Assembly: GCA_036679665.1 (NCBI GenBank)
Contig: JAZHEJ010000008.1
Location: 1 to 15,941, forward strand
Direction: 5' to 3'
From: Tethybacter castelli
Lineage (GTDB): Bacteria; Pseudomonadota; Gammaproteobacteria; Tethybacterales; Tethybacteraceae
Length of the DNA stretch: 15,941 nt
Part shown: positions 7,578-14,469 of the stretch, piece by piece
How positions within the stretch are numbered: position 1 is the stretch's first letter
How the letters are laid out: each line of letters opens with the position of its first letter
Position numbers and translations under genes: made by a program
Notes under the pieces: generated by a model
The model's input: the letters and a program-made list of their open reading frames with translations, nothing else
What the model was told of the DNA's origin: nothing
The model's database searches: none

Positions 7578-9032
7578 ATGAAAAGTATTTCAAAACCATT
7601 TTTGTTGCTAACCGCTTTACTAGCATTGTGCTCGAATCAGGCAACCTACGCTCACTCGCCAGATCTTTACGCTGAACTGTTTGAACAATCAAAAGCTTCG
7701 GTGGTAAGCGTCCATTCACTGGAATTGGTCGAACAACAAGGCAGGCGACAGTTTCCTTTTTTCTTCAATCCGTACGGAGTGCCTGAACAGCCGCAAAACA
7801 ACCCTAACAACAGACGCAGAGCGCAGTCATTCGGCTCAGGAGTCATCATCGGCTCTGATGGCTATATCATGACCAACGCGCATGTGATTTTGAATAATTC
7901 TCGTGAGGTGACCGACAGTGTTGAAGTGGTTATGTTTAACAAGGAACGCTATAAGGCAGAAGTTCTGGGATTTGACATTTATTCAGATATCGCTTTACTG
8001 AAAATTGATGCACCCACGCCATTGCAGGTTGCCAAAATCGGCAACAGCGACAGCATCAGCGTTGGGCAGGATGTGTTAGCGATCGGTCATCCGCTAGGCC
8101 TTGAGTACAGCTTGACTTCCGGGATTGTCAGTTCGTTGAATAGATCATTGCTCGGCGGCGACGGCTCTGAACGCTTCGTTCCTTTTATCCAGACTGACGC
8201 CGCGATCAATCCTGGCAATTCCGGAGGCCCACTACTTAACATCAATGGCGAAGTGGTTGGCATCAACGCGCGCATAATTTCTGGCCGCTTTAGCGGCGGT
8301 TATATCGGATATTCACTGGCAATACCGATTAATCTGGCTATGGAAGTGCAACAAAAGCTGCGCACATCCGGCAGTATCAAGCGCGGAATGCTAGGTGTAA
8401 CTTTTGACCCGAACGGTATCAGCGCCGACGACGCGAGCGTGTGGGGAATAAGTGCAGATCAAGGCGGCGTGCTTATCAATAGTGTTATACCCGATTCAGC
8501 CGCCGAAGAAGCAGGGATCATGTCCGGTGACATTATCTTGAAATATAACAATCTGCCATTGACAGACGCGGCCAACTTCCCACGCTATATTGCCGACACT
8601 GAACCAGGAACCATAGTCCCTGTCACTATTATTCGCGAAGGCCAGGAAATTGTGGTACAGGTCACTGTTGGGGCCATTGAAAGTGGCGGGCTAGCCGCTA
8701 CCACCGAAGGTAACGAGATACCGGATGAACCATTCGGTCTCGTTCTAGAAGAGATTCCCGAAAACATTGCCCTGACATTGAATATCGAAGGCGGTGCAAG
8801 GGTTGCCGGATTCAACAATCAGGACAATAGCGTAACAATTCCCCAAGAACTGTACAAAATCAGAGTCGGCGATATTATTTTGAGCATAGTTATCGACGGC
8901 AAGGTAAACGAAGTCGAAAGTCCCGCAAATCTGCGCAGAATGCTCGGCAACCTGGAAACCGACACGATTGGCTTTAAGATCATGCGCGGTCGGCAACGCC
9001 CGTTCTTCGTAACAATCAACTTATCCAACTAG
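7578..9032 (+). CDS. Do/HtrA-family periplasmic serine endoprotease with two PDZ domains
   Basis: 484-residue member of the DegP/DegQ/MucD (Do) family, which degrades or refolds damaged envelope proteins. Residues 1-25 form a signal peptide (basic start, LLLTALLALC core, likely cleavage after TYA). A trypsin-like domain follows with the triad H102 in MTNAHVI, D137 in YSDIALLKID and S215 in PGNSGGPL. PDZ1 begins with RGMLGVTF at about residue 270, with GVLINSVIPDSAAEEAG as its binding loop. A more divergent PDZ2 occupies about residues 385-480. The length matches the family (about 455-475). It seems monocistronic, starting 149 bp after nadA and converging on hemB with 4 bp between stops. I cannot separate DegP from DegQ from sequence alone. 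No Shine-Dalgarno sequence is visible. Confidence 0.93.
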   Translation: MKSISKPFLLLTALLALCSNQATYAHSPDLYAELFEQSKASVVSVHSLELVEQQGRRQFPFFFNPYGVPEQPQNNPNNRRRAQSFGSGVIIGSDGYIMTNAHVILNNSREVTDSVEVVMFNKERYKAEVLGFDIYSDIALLKIDAPTPLQVAKIGNSDSISVGQDVLAIGHPLGLEYSLTSGIVSSLNRSLLGGDGSERFVPFIQTDAAINPGNSGGPLLNINGEVVGINARIISGRFSGGYIGYSLAIPINLAMEVQQKLRTSGSIKRGMLGVTFDPNGISADDASVWGISADQGGVLINSVIPDSAAEEAGIMSGDIILKYNNLPLTDAANFPRYIADTEPGTIVPVTIIREGQEIVVQVTVGAIESGGLAATTEGNEIPDEPFGLVLEEIPENIALTLNIEGGARVAGFNNQDNSVTIPQELYKIRVGDIILSIVIDGKVNEVESPANLRRMLGNLETDTIGFKIMRGRQRPFFVTINLSN

Positions 9033-9036
9033 GTTG

Positions 9037-10041
9037 CTAGGTTTGTGCCCGTATAAGCTTTGCAGCGCGTAACGCGTAATAACTAAAAATACCGCGGCAC
9101 CCGGCCCGCTTAAACGCCAGCAGCGTCTCCAACAGCGCAGCGTCGCCATCAATCCATCGGTTGGCGGATGCCGCTTCGATCATCGCGTACTCGCCTGATA
9201 CTTGATAGGCAAACACGGGCAATTTATAGCGCTTGGCAAGCCTATGGATAATATCCAGATAAGCTATCCCGGGCTTTACCATAATCATATCCGCTCCTTC
9301 TTCAATATCCAGCCCGGCTTCAACAATAGCCTCGCCAGCGTTAGCCGGATTCATTTGATAAGTTTTCTTGTCGCTTTGCAAGCGTTCACCTGACTTGAGC
9401 GCGTCGCGAAACGGACCGTATAAGCACGATGCGTATTTGACAGCGTAGGACATGATTTTGGTGTCGGTATAACCAGCCTTTTCCAGAGCGATGCGAATTG
9501 CGCCCACCCTGCCGTCCATCATGTCTGACGGAGCGACAATGTCCGCCCCGGCATCAGCAAGCGACATAGCTTGCTTGACCAGTACCGCGACGGTAGGATC
9601 GTTTTGTACCCTTCCTTCAGCGTCGATTAAACCATCATGTCCGTGACTGGTGTACGGATCAAGAGCCACATCGGCCACCAGCAACAACTCAGGATAATGT
9701 CGCTTGACAAGACGTAACATGGTCTGGATTAGCCCTTGATCGTTAGTCGCTTCGCTACCGTCCGCTGTGCGAAGCTGCTCATCAACCACCGGAAACAGCG
9801 CGACTGCGCCCAGACCGTTGTCAATAGCCTCCCGACAGGCGCCAAGTAAAGATTTCTCATCAAGGCGGCTAATCCCCGGCAAGCTCGCGATTGGTTCACT
9901 TTGCTTACCGGCATGGACAAACAACGGCCAAACCAAATCTTCACAACGTAGATGATGCTCAGCGACCAACTTGCGCGCTGTTGCACTGGTACGCAGGCGT
10001 CGCGGCCTTTTGCTGAGGATTAATCTGTCAGTATGGTTCAT
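9037..10041 (-). CDS. hemB: Delta-aminolevulinic acid dehydratase (porphobilinogen synthase)
   Basis: 334-residue cytoplasmic enzyme condensing two 5-aminolevulinate molecules to porphobilinogen in haem synthesis. The two active-site lysines are K202 in SYAVKYAS and K256 in MIMVKPG. The metal-site loop reads DVALDPYTSHGHDG (124-137). It has Asp where zinc-type enzymes have Cys, so it should belong to the zinc-independent, magnesium-responsive class known from Pseudomonas aeruginosa. PSDMMDGRVGAIR and the C-terminal GIFSYYALRAAK are also typical. It is the last gene of the pdxH-aroK-aroB-hemB operon; its ATG overlaps the aroB stop (ATGA, 10038-10041), indicating translational coupling. Confidence 0.96.
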   Translation of the reverse strand: MNHTDRLILSKRPRRLRTSATARKLVAEHHLRCEDLVWPLFVHAGKQSEPIASLPGISRLDEKSLLGACREAIDNGLGAVALFPVVDEQLRTADGSEATNDQGLIQTMLRLVKRHYPELLLVADVALDPYTSHGHDGLIDAEGRVQNDPTVAVLVKQAMSLADAGADIVAPSDMMDGRVGAIRIALEKAGYTDTKIMSYAVKYASCLYGPFRDALKSGERLQSDKKTYQMNPANAGEAIVEAGLDIEEGADMIMVKPGIAYLDIIHRLAKRYKLPVFAYQVSGEYAMIEAASANRWIDGDAALLETLLAFKRAGCRGIFSYYALRAAKLIRAQT

Positions 10042-11132
10042 GCCTGTTCACTGATTTCATCCAGAACTTTTTCAACAAGCTCAAACGGTACATCGGATTT
10101 AATGATAACCTTTCCTGGCTTGCACGGCAAGACAAAATGTGGTTTTTTGTCTTTAGTCTTTTTGTCCACAGCGATCGTTCGCCACAAAGTGGCACGACAT
10201 AGAGGGATGGGAACCCTAACCGGCAACCCTAGGGTTGTTAGCAAATTGGCCACGGTTTTAGCAAGCTCTGGTGAAGTGTGTGTGAGCCGAACCGCCAGTT
10301 TGCACGCGGCGACCAAGCCTATCGCGACCGCCTCGCCGTGTAACAGTTTGCCATACCCAAGCGTAGCTTCCAAGGCGTGGGCGAAAGTGTGACCTAAGTT
10401 CAGATAAGCACGCACTCCGTGTTCGCGTTCATCAGCGCTTACTATCTTTGCCTTGTAGCTAACATTTTGAGCAATCAACTCACCGAGCAGACCTTCATTT
10501 CCTTTAACACCTTGAGCCAAGCTTTCAGCGTTAGCTTGGATTTGTTCAAAAATACTTTGCTCCAAAAGGCCGTGCTTTACTATCTCGGCGAATCCCGCGC
10601 GATACTCTCGCGCAGGCATGCTCGCCAAGGTCGTTACGTCAGCAATTACCCGTTGCGGATGGTGAAAAACTCCCACCAAATTTTTACCTGCGTCAATATT
10701 GATACCGGTCTTACCGCCTACGGATGCGTCAACCTGCGCAAGCAACGTGGTAGGAACGCTGATGTGCCTGACCCCGCGCAAGTAAATTCCCGCAGCAAAA
10801 CCGGCCAAATCGCCGATCACCCCGCCACCGACCGACACCACCCATCCGTCACGATTTAGCTTTAATTGGGCGAATCTATCGCACAACGACCGCGCGTTGT
10901 CCCAGCTTTTGCTTGACTCACCTGCGGGCATACTGATAAGTTCTGCAGTCGTTCCTATTTTGGCCAAAGCATCCTGTAGCTTTACCGCATGCAGTTTGCG
11001 CACATTTTCATCGGTCACGACCACGGCCTGACTATCAGGAGCCACCTGCAACAAAGACGCGTCTGCCAGCAAATTTGTGCCGACATGCACCTGATAGGCA
11101 CATGTCGCCAGCTTTACGTTAACTGTTTGCAC
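10038..11132 (-). CDS. aroB: 3-dehydroquinate synthase
   Basis: 364-residue NAD+- and metal-dependent enzyme converting DAHP to 3-dehydroquinate, the second step of the shikimate pathway. It carries the complete family core: GGGVIGDLAGFAAGIYLRG, PTTLLAQVDASVGGKTGIN, KNLVGVFHHP, FAEIVKHG and the metal-binding NLGHTFAHALE...LHGEAVAIG. The start codon is GTG at 11132-11130; the resulting N-terminus (MQTVNVKLATCAYQVHVG) aligns with AroB proteins from their first residues, which supports this start. It overlaps the end of aroK by 19 bp and hemB by 4 bp. The aroK-aroB order is the common proteobacterial one. No Shine-Dalgarno sequence precedes the GTG, so reinitiation from aroK is likely. Confidence 0.96.
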   Translation of the reverse strand: MQTVNVKLATCAYQVHVGTNLLADASLLQVAPDSQAVVVTDENVRKLHAVKLQDALAKIGTTAELISMPAGESSKSWDNARSLCDRFAQLKLNRDGWVVSVGGGVIGDLAGFAAGIYLRGVRHISVPTTLLAQVDASVGGKTGINIDAGKNLVGVFHHPQRVIADVTTLASMPAREYRAGFAEIVKHGLLEQSIFEQIQANAESLAQGVKGNEGLLGELIAQNVSYKAKIVSADEREHGVRAYLNLGHTFAHALEATLGYGKLLHGEAVAIGLVAACKLAVRLTHTSPELAKTVANLLTTLGLPVRVPIPLCRATLWRTIAVDKKTKDKKPHFVLPCKPGKVIIKSDVPFELVEKVLDEISEQA

Positions 11133-11674
11133 CAGTCAAGCTTGACGCAAATACGCTCAAAAGTGGTTTGCGCGGATTGACTATCGGCAACTTCCACTTC
11201 ACACGTTGCCACTTTGCGAAAAAAACCTTGCCGTCGTTCAAGCAGTTCGCGCAACCGTTGTTCAAGATCGCCTCCGCGGTACATCGGACGTGAATCATCG
11301 TCCCCGATACGCGCCAGCAACACCGCTACCGCCACGTGCAGATAACAACGATCACTTTCACTTGCTTGCATAAGCTTATGATTGGCTGGTCGATCAACAA
11401 TGCCGCCGCCCGGATCAATCACCGCGGCTGGCTTGGCCAACGCGTCGCGCAACGTTTGCTCTTCTAGATCGCGAAAATGCTTCTCGCCATCCTGATTGAA
11501 TATTTCCTCGATATTTTTGCCGGCAATTTTCACTATTTCATCATCAAGTTTAATAAGGTCGCAGCTGACATGCTTGGCAAACATTTCAGCCAACGTGGAT
11601 TTTCCCGCCCCAGCTGTCCCTAGCAAGATCAGATGCCGAGGCAACCTCAAGGATATAGCCACTGCGACTGCCAT
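11114..11674 (-). CDS. aroK: Shikimate kinase
   Basis: Small cytoplasmic P-loop kinase that phosphorylates shikimate at O3. Features, numbered from the ATG: Walker A GTAGAGKST (19-27), the shikimate-binding LDDEI and HFRDLEEQ segments, the PGGGIV motif, and the LID arginine in DDSRPMY. The length of 186 residues from ATG 11674 is normal. That start lies 28 bp inside pdxH. A TTG at 11650-11648, which overlaps the pdxH TGA as TTGA, would give 178 residues starting just before the first beta strand (RLPRHLILLG) and is a credible alternative. Neither start has a well-placed ribosome-binding site. Its 3' end overlaps the GTG start of aroB by 19 bp. Confidence 0.93.
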   Translation of the reverse strand: MAVAVAISLRLPRHLILLGTAGAGKSTLAEMFAKHVSCDLIKLDDEIVKIAGKNIEEIFNQDGEKHFRDLEEQTLRDALAKPAAVIDPGGGIVDRPANHKLMQASESDRCYLHVAVAVLLARIGDDDSRPMYRGGDLEQRLRELLERRQGFFRKVATCEVEVADSQSAQTTFERICVKLDWCKQLT

Positions 11675-12249
11675 GGCACGGTCGCGTCGGTCCTTGAAAA
11701 GCGTAATCGGCGATGAAGACGCGCGGCGCCTTCAATCCAAAATTCCATCATGCGCGGCTCAAGCAGATAACCGGTCCAGTGGTCAGGAAGCGGCACTTCG
11801 CCCTCGGCAAATTTTTCCGCATATTGTTTGGTGCTCGCCTCCAGGTCCGCATAATCTTTTAGGGGACGCGATTGTTGCGAACCCCACGCACCTAGTTGAC
11901 TAGCACGCGACCTTGTCGCGAAATACTCACCCACCCTTTTTCTGTCAAGTTCGGAAACAACGCCACGCACACGGACCTGTTTGCCGAGCGTTACCCAATA
12001 AGTCGCGATTGCGCCGTACGGATTGGCACGCAATTGACTTGCTTTGTCGCTGTCGCGATTGGTAAAAACTTCCAGTCCGCGCGTGGTGATTTTTTTAAGT
12101 AACAAAAACCTTACATCAGGGTTTCCGTTCGCATCGCAGGTGGCAAAGCTTACCGCATTATAATTAGCCCCCGCTTTCGCCTCAGCCTCAGCCATCCAGC
12201 TGGTAATAAGCTCGATCGGATCGGAATCTTTTCGCAAATCATCAGACAT
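11647..12249 (-). CDS. pdxH: Pyridoxamine/pyridoxine 5'-phosphate oxidase
   Basis: 200-residue FMN-dependent oxidase making pyridoxal 5'-phosphate from PMP or PNP. Recognised from the split-barrel flavoprotein sequence: NAVSFATCDANGNPDVRFLLLK, FTNRDSDKASQL, RVRGVVSEL, YFATRSRASQLGAWGSQQS, and the C-terminal MEFWIEGAARLHRR. The last segment departs from the common signature (Q after EFW, D/E after RLH) but keeps the PLP-contacting Arg and His. The frame could begin one codon upstream at GTG 12252; I chose the adjacent ATG at 12249. It is the first gene of the minus-strand operon and divergent from the tRNA cluster, with about 70 bp between. No Shine-Dalgarno sequence is seen. Confidence 0.94.
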   Translation of the reverse strand: MSDDLRKDSDPIELITSWMAEAEAKAGANYNAVSFATCDANGNPDVRFLLLKKITTRGLEVFTNRDSDKASQLRANPYGAIATYWVTLGKQVRVRGVVSELDRKRVGEYFATRSRASQLGAWGSQQSRPLKDYADLEASTKQYAEKFAEGEVPLPDHWTGYLLEPRMMEFWIEGAARLHRRLRFSRTDATVPWQSQWLYP

Positions 12250-12261
12250 CACGTATGCCCG

Positions 12262-12267
12262 ATTCTA
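12262..12267 (-). promoter_or_regulatory. Candidate -10 box for the pdxH operon
   Basis: On the minus strand TAGAAT lies 12 bp before the pdxH ATG. Transcription would begin about 6 nt before that codon, giving an almost leaderless mRNA. No strong -35 is found 16-18 bp further up; TTGCTT lies nearer, with a 13-bp gap. Weak evidence. Confidence 0.3.
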
Positions 12268-12290
12268 CACATATGACAACAAGCAAGTGT

Positions 12291-12296
12291 TAGAAT
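12291..12296 (+). promoter_or_regulatory. Candidate -10 box for the tRNA cluster
   Basis: TAGAAT 26 bp before the tRNA-Gly 5' end would give a start near 12303 and a leader of about 20 nt, usual for a tRNA transcript. A clear -35 is lacking (the best nearby match, ATGACA, is too close). The 70-bp divergent gap must contain promoters for both directions. Confidence 0.35.
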
Positions 12297-12322
12297 TCTC
12301 AGCTTGTTGACGACATCATCGG

Positions 12323-12395
12323 GCGGGAATAGCTCAGCTGGTAGAGCGCAACCTTGCCAAGGTTGAGGTCGCGAGTTCGAATCTCGTTTCCCGCT
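12323..12395 (+). tRNA. glyW: tRNA-Gly (anticodon GCC)
   Basis: Full cloverleaf: acceptor GCGGGAA/TTCCCGC, D stem GCTC/GAGC with GG in the loop, anticodon stem CAACC/GGTTG around TTGCCAA (anticodon GCC at 12356-12358), T arm GCGAG-TTCGAAT-CTCGT, discriminator T. The next bases are CCC, so the 3' CCA is not encoded, unlike in the two following tRNAs. It is first in the order Gly-Cys-Leu, as in E. coli glyW-cysT-leuZ. Confidence 0.97.
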
Positions 12396-12415
12396 CCCTG
12401 GGCAACAACTGTTTC

Positions 12416-12489
12416 GGCGGGATGGCAGAGTGGTTATGCAGCGGCCTGCAAAGCCGTGGACGCCGGTTCGATTCCGACTCCCGCCTCCA
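12416..12489 (+). tRNA. cysT: tRNA-Cys (anticodon GCA)
   Basis: Acceptor GGCGGGA/TCCCGCC is perfect, with discriminator T and encoded CCA. The anticodon stem GCGGC/GCCGT encloses CTGCAAA (GCA at 12448-12450). The T arm is GCCGG-TTCGATT-CCGAC, which leaves one C-A mismatch (12463 with 12477) inside the stem. The short three-pair D stem (GCA/TGC) is normal for bacterial tRNA-Cys. It starts 20 bp after tRNA-Gly and is probably co-transcribed. Confidence 0.96.
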
Positions 12490-12614
12490 CTAATTTGTGT
12501 TTCCATGCAACTCAAAGCTTACAATCTTTAATTGAAACGACACAATAATTGTTGGTAATGATAACAATTTTTCAAGCACTTGCTTCATGCCTAAAAACAA
12601 ACAACAAACTATCG
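12490..12614. other. Spacer between tRNA-Cys and tRNA-Leu
   Basis: 125 bp of AT-rich DNA. I see no gene, no tRNA and no intrinsic terminator; it may be a processed spacer of one tRNA transcript. Open frames read antisense here are by-products of the tRNA sequences. Confidence 0.5.
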
Positions 12615-12704
12615 GCCCGGGTGGCGGAATTGGTAGACGCTGGAGACTTAAAATCTTCTGTCCGAATTTTGGACGTGCCGGTTCGACTCCGGCCCTGGGC
12701 ACCA
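12615..12704 (+). tRNA. leuZ: tRNA-Leu (anticodon TAA)
   Basis: Class II tRNA: acceptor GCCCGGG/CCTGGGC (one G-T pair), anticodon stem GGAGA/TCTTC around CTTAAAA (TAA at 12649-12651), long variable arm with stem GTCC/GGAC, T arm GCCGG-TTCGACT-CCGGC, discriminator A and encoded CCA. It ends 12 bp before the ATG of the next protein gene. Confidence 0.97.
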
Positions 12705-12716
12705 CTGATTTAAATC

Positions 12717-13268
12717 ATGCAAACACCTTCTAACTTTCTTTTGCGCGGATCGCTTATCGGCTTATTGATGTTGATCTGCGCGCAAGGCGCGGTAGCTGCC
12801 ACGGCAGTTTTGCCTGACATTCCGTATCCATACCAAGATCAGCAAGAATTCTGGGTCAATTCCGAACCGTTGTCCAACGCTCAGTTGCGCGGTAAGCCGT
12901 TACTGGTCATGTTTTGGACGCAAGGCTGTTATAACTGTCGCGCGTCGCTAGAATGGATCAACACGGTTCATCATCGCTTCCATGAACAGGGTTTGCAAAT
13001 TCTTGGCGTACACACTCCTGAATTTCCTTACGAAAAAAACAGTCAACTAGTTCGCGACAAAACAGCCGAATTCGGAATTGAATTTCCGGTGATGATGGAT
13101 AATGATTTCATATTCTGGAAAGGTATGCGCAACCGTTGGTGGCCAACTTTTTACGTTGTTGACCAACGCGGGCGCATTCTTGACGCGTATATAGGAGAAA
13201 CCCACCGCGCCACTGAAAAATCGGCGCACATCGAAAACCAGCTCGCCAGACTTCTTGCCAACCAGTAA
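12717..13268 (+). CDS. Exported thioredoxin-like (TlpA/redoxin) protein
   Basis: 183-residue thioredoxin-fold protein. Residues 1-27 form a signal peptide (Arg10, a hydrophobic core, AVA cleavage motif); Cys21 is not in a lipobox. The active site is C71-Y-N-C74 after FWTQG, and the cis-proline is P143 in RWWPTFYVVD. GVHTPEFPYEKN and NDFIFWKGMRNRWWP closely resemble the C-terminal redoxin domain of DipZ-type proteins, so a periplasmic thiol-disulfide reductase role is likely. No cytochrome c maturation or CcdA gene is nearby to name its partner. The ATG is 12 bp after tRNA-Leu, so the mRNA may be made by read-through of the tRNA transcript. argJ follows closely. Confidence 0.9.
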   Translation: MQTPSNFLLRGSLIGLLMLICAQGAVAATAVLPDIPYPYQDQQEFWVNSEPLSNAQLRGKPLLVMFWTQGCYNCRASLEWINTVHHRFHEQGLQILGVHTPEFPYEKNSQLVRDKTAEFGIEFPVMMDNDFIFWKGMRNRWWPTFYVVDQRGRILDAYIGETHRATEKSAHIENQLARLLANQ

Positions 13269-13287
13269 ACAACCATCTAGCCTGCCC

Positions 13288-14469
13288 ATGCCATTGCCAG
13301 TAGTCGGGGTTGAAGTCGGCACGGCCAGCGCAGGGATAAAAAAATCGCGCGCCGCCGATCTGGCACTGATCAGCTTTTGGCGGCCCATACCAACCGCGGT
13401 ACTATTTACGCAAAACCGCTTTGTCGCAGCGCCGGTCACAGTCGCCAAAGATCACCTAAACCGTAGTAGTGATCTGAGCCGGGCGTGGCTGATTAATTCA
13501 GGCAACGCCAACTGCGGTACCGGCCCGCAAGGAATAGCAACCGCCAGAGCATCTTGCAAATTTGTCGCAGCGCAACTTGGCTGTACTCCAGCGCAGGTAC
13601 TACCCTTTTCAACCGGAGTGATCATGGAAAGTTTGTCGTTGACCAAACTTGTCAATGCGACAACACGCGCCCATAAACAACTTGGCGCCTCCAGCTGGCT
13701 TCAGGCTGCCAAAGCGATTATGACCACCGACACCAAGGTGAAAGCGGCTACCCGACAACTGCCATCGAAACACGGTAAATACACCGTGACCGGCATTGCC
13801 AAAGGCTCCGGGATGATTCATCCACAAATGGCCACCATGCTAGCCTTCATCGTAACCGATGCTCATTTGTCAGCCACGGCACTCAAAACCGGGCTACGCA
13901 AGGCGACCGCCACCAGCTTCAACCAAATAAGCGTAGACGGAGAAACTTCAACCAATGACGCAGTTGCCTTAGCGGCAACCGGCGCCGCCGGCAAGCCTGA
14001 CAAAAAACAGTTGCCACACTGGCAAAAGGCACTAGAAGAAGTTTGCGGAGAATTGGCAATGTTAATCGTGAATGACGGCGAAGGTGCCACCTGTGTGGCG
14101 ACAATAGAGGCCACCGGTTTTGCAAGCAACACTCTTTGTCGGCAAATAGCCGATTCGGTTGCTTGTTCGCCATTGATCAAAACCATGTTACATGCCCGTG
14201 ATCCCAACATCGGCCGCTTGCTGATGGCAATTGGCAAAGTTCCCGGCGACTATAACCCACACAAAATCAAAATTCGCATCAACAACAAGCTCGCTTTTGC
14301 CGATGGCCGACGCGTTGCGAGTTTTAACGAACAACAGGCCCAAAAGCAATTTAGCAAGCCTCCCATGCATCTGCAAGTTTCCGCCGGCAAGCGTCCGACT
14401 AGCGCCAAGGTTACGTTCTGCGACCTTAGCGCAAAGTATGTCAACATTAATTCAGAGTACCGTTCTTGA
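13288..14469 (+). CDS. argJ: Bifunctional glutamate N-acetyltransferase / ornithine acetyltransferase
   Basis: Cytoplasmic enzyme transferring acetyl from N-acetylornithine to glutamate in the arginine pathway; the precursor cleaves itself into alpha and beta chains. Numbered from ATG 13288 (393 residues): NSGNANCGTG, oxyanion-hole region STGVIM (T109-G110), and KGSGMIHPQMATMLAF with the nucleophile and cleavage-site threonine T183. The beta chain carries ARDPNIGRLLMA and ends with the typical YVNINSEYRS. An in-frame TTG at 13255 would give 404 residues and overlap the redoxin gene by 14 bp; I prefer the ATG because PLPVVGVEVGTASAGIKK then starts where family members do. Whether it makes acetylglutamate from acetyl-CoA (bifunctional) cannot be read from sequence. 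Confidence 0.94.
   Translation: MPLPVVGVEVGTASAGIKKSRAADLALISFWRPIPTAVLFTQNRFVAAPVTVAKDHLNRSSDLSRAWLINSGNANCGTGPQGIATARASCKFVAAQLGCTPAQVLPFSTGVIMESLSLTKLVNATTRAHKQLGASSWLQAAKAIMTTDTKVKAATRQLPSKHGKYTVTGIAKGSGMIHPQMATMLAFIVTDAHLSATALKTGLRKATATSFNQISVDGETSTNDAVALAATGAAGKPDKKQLPHWQKALEEVCGELAMLIVNDGEGATCVATIEATGFASNTLCRQIADSVACSPLIKTMLHARDPNIGRLLMAIGKVPGDYNPHKIKIRINNKLAFADGRRVASFNEQQAQKQFSKPPMHLQVSAGKRPTSAKVTFCDLSAKYVNINSEYRS

Noticed and set aside
10419..10859. 146-codon plus-strand open frame inside aroB
   Set aside because: It lies wholly antisense to a clear aroB gene, has no recognisable domains and no separate signals.
12249..12515. 88-codon minus-strand open frame across the tRNA-Gly and tRNA-Cys genes
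   Set aside because: It is the antisense of two well-formed tRNA genes; its peptide (for example GSRNRTGVHGF) is a known kind of false protein made from reverse-translated tRNA sequence.
12490..12705. 71-codon minus-strand open frame starting MVPRAGVEPARP
   Set aside because: Antisense of tRNA-Leu; this peptide pattern is a familiar spurious annotation.
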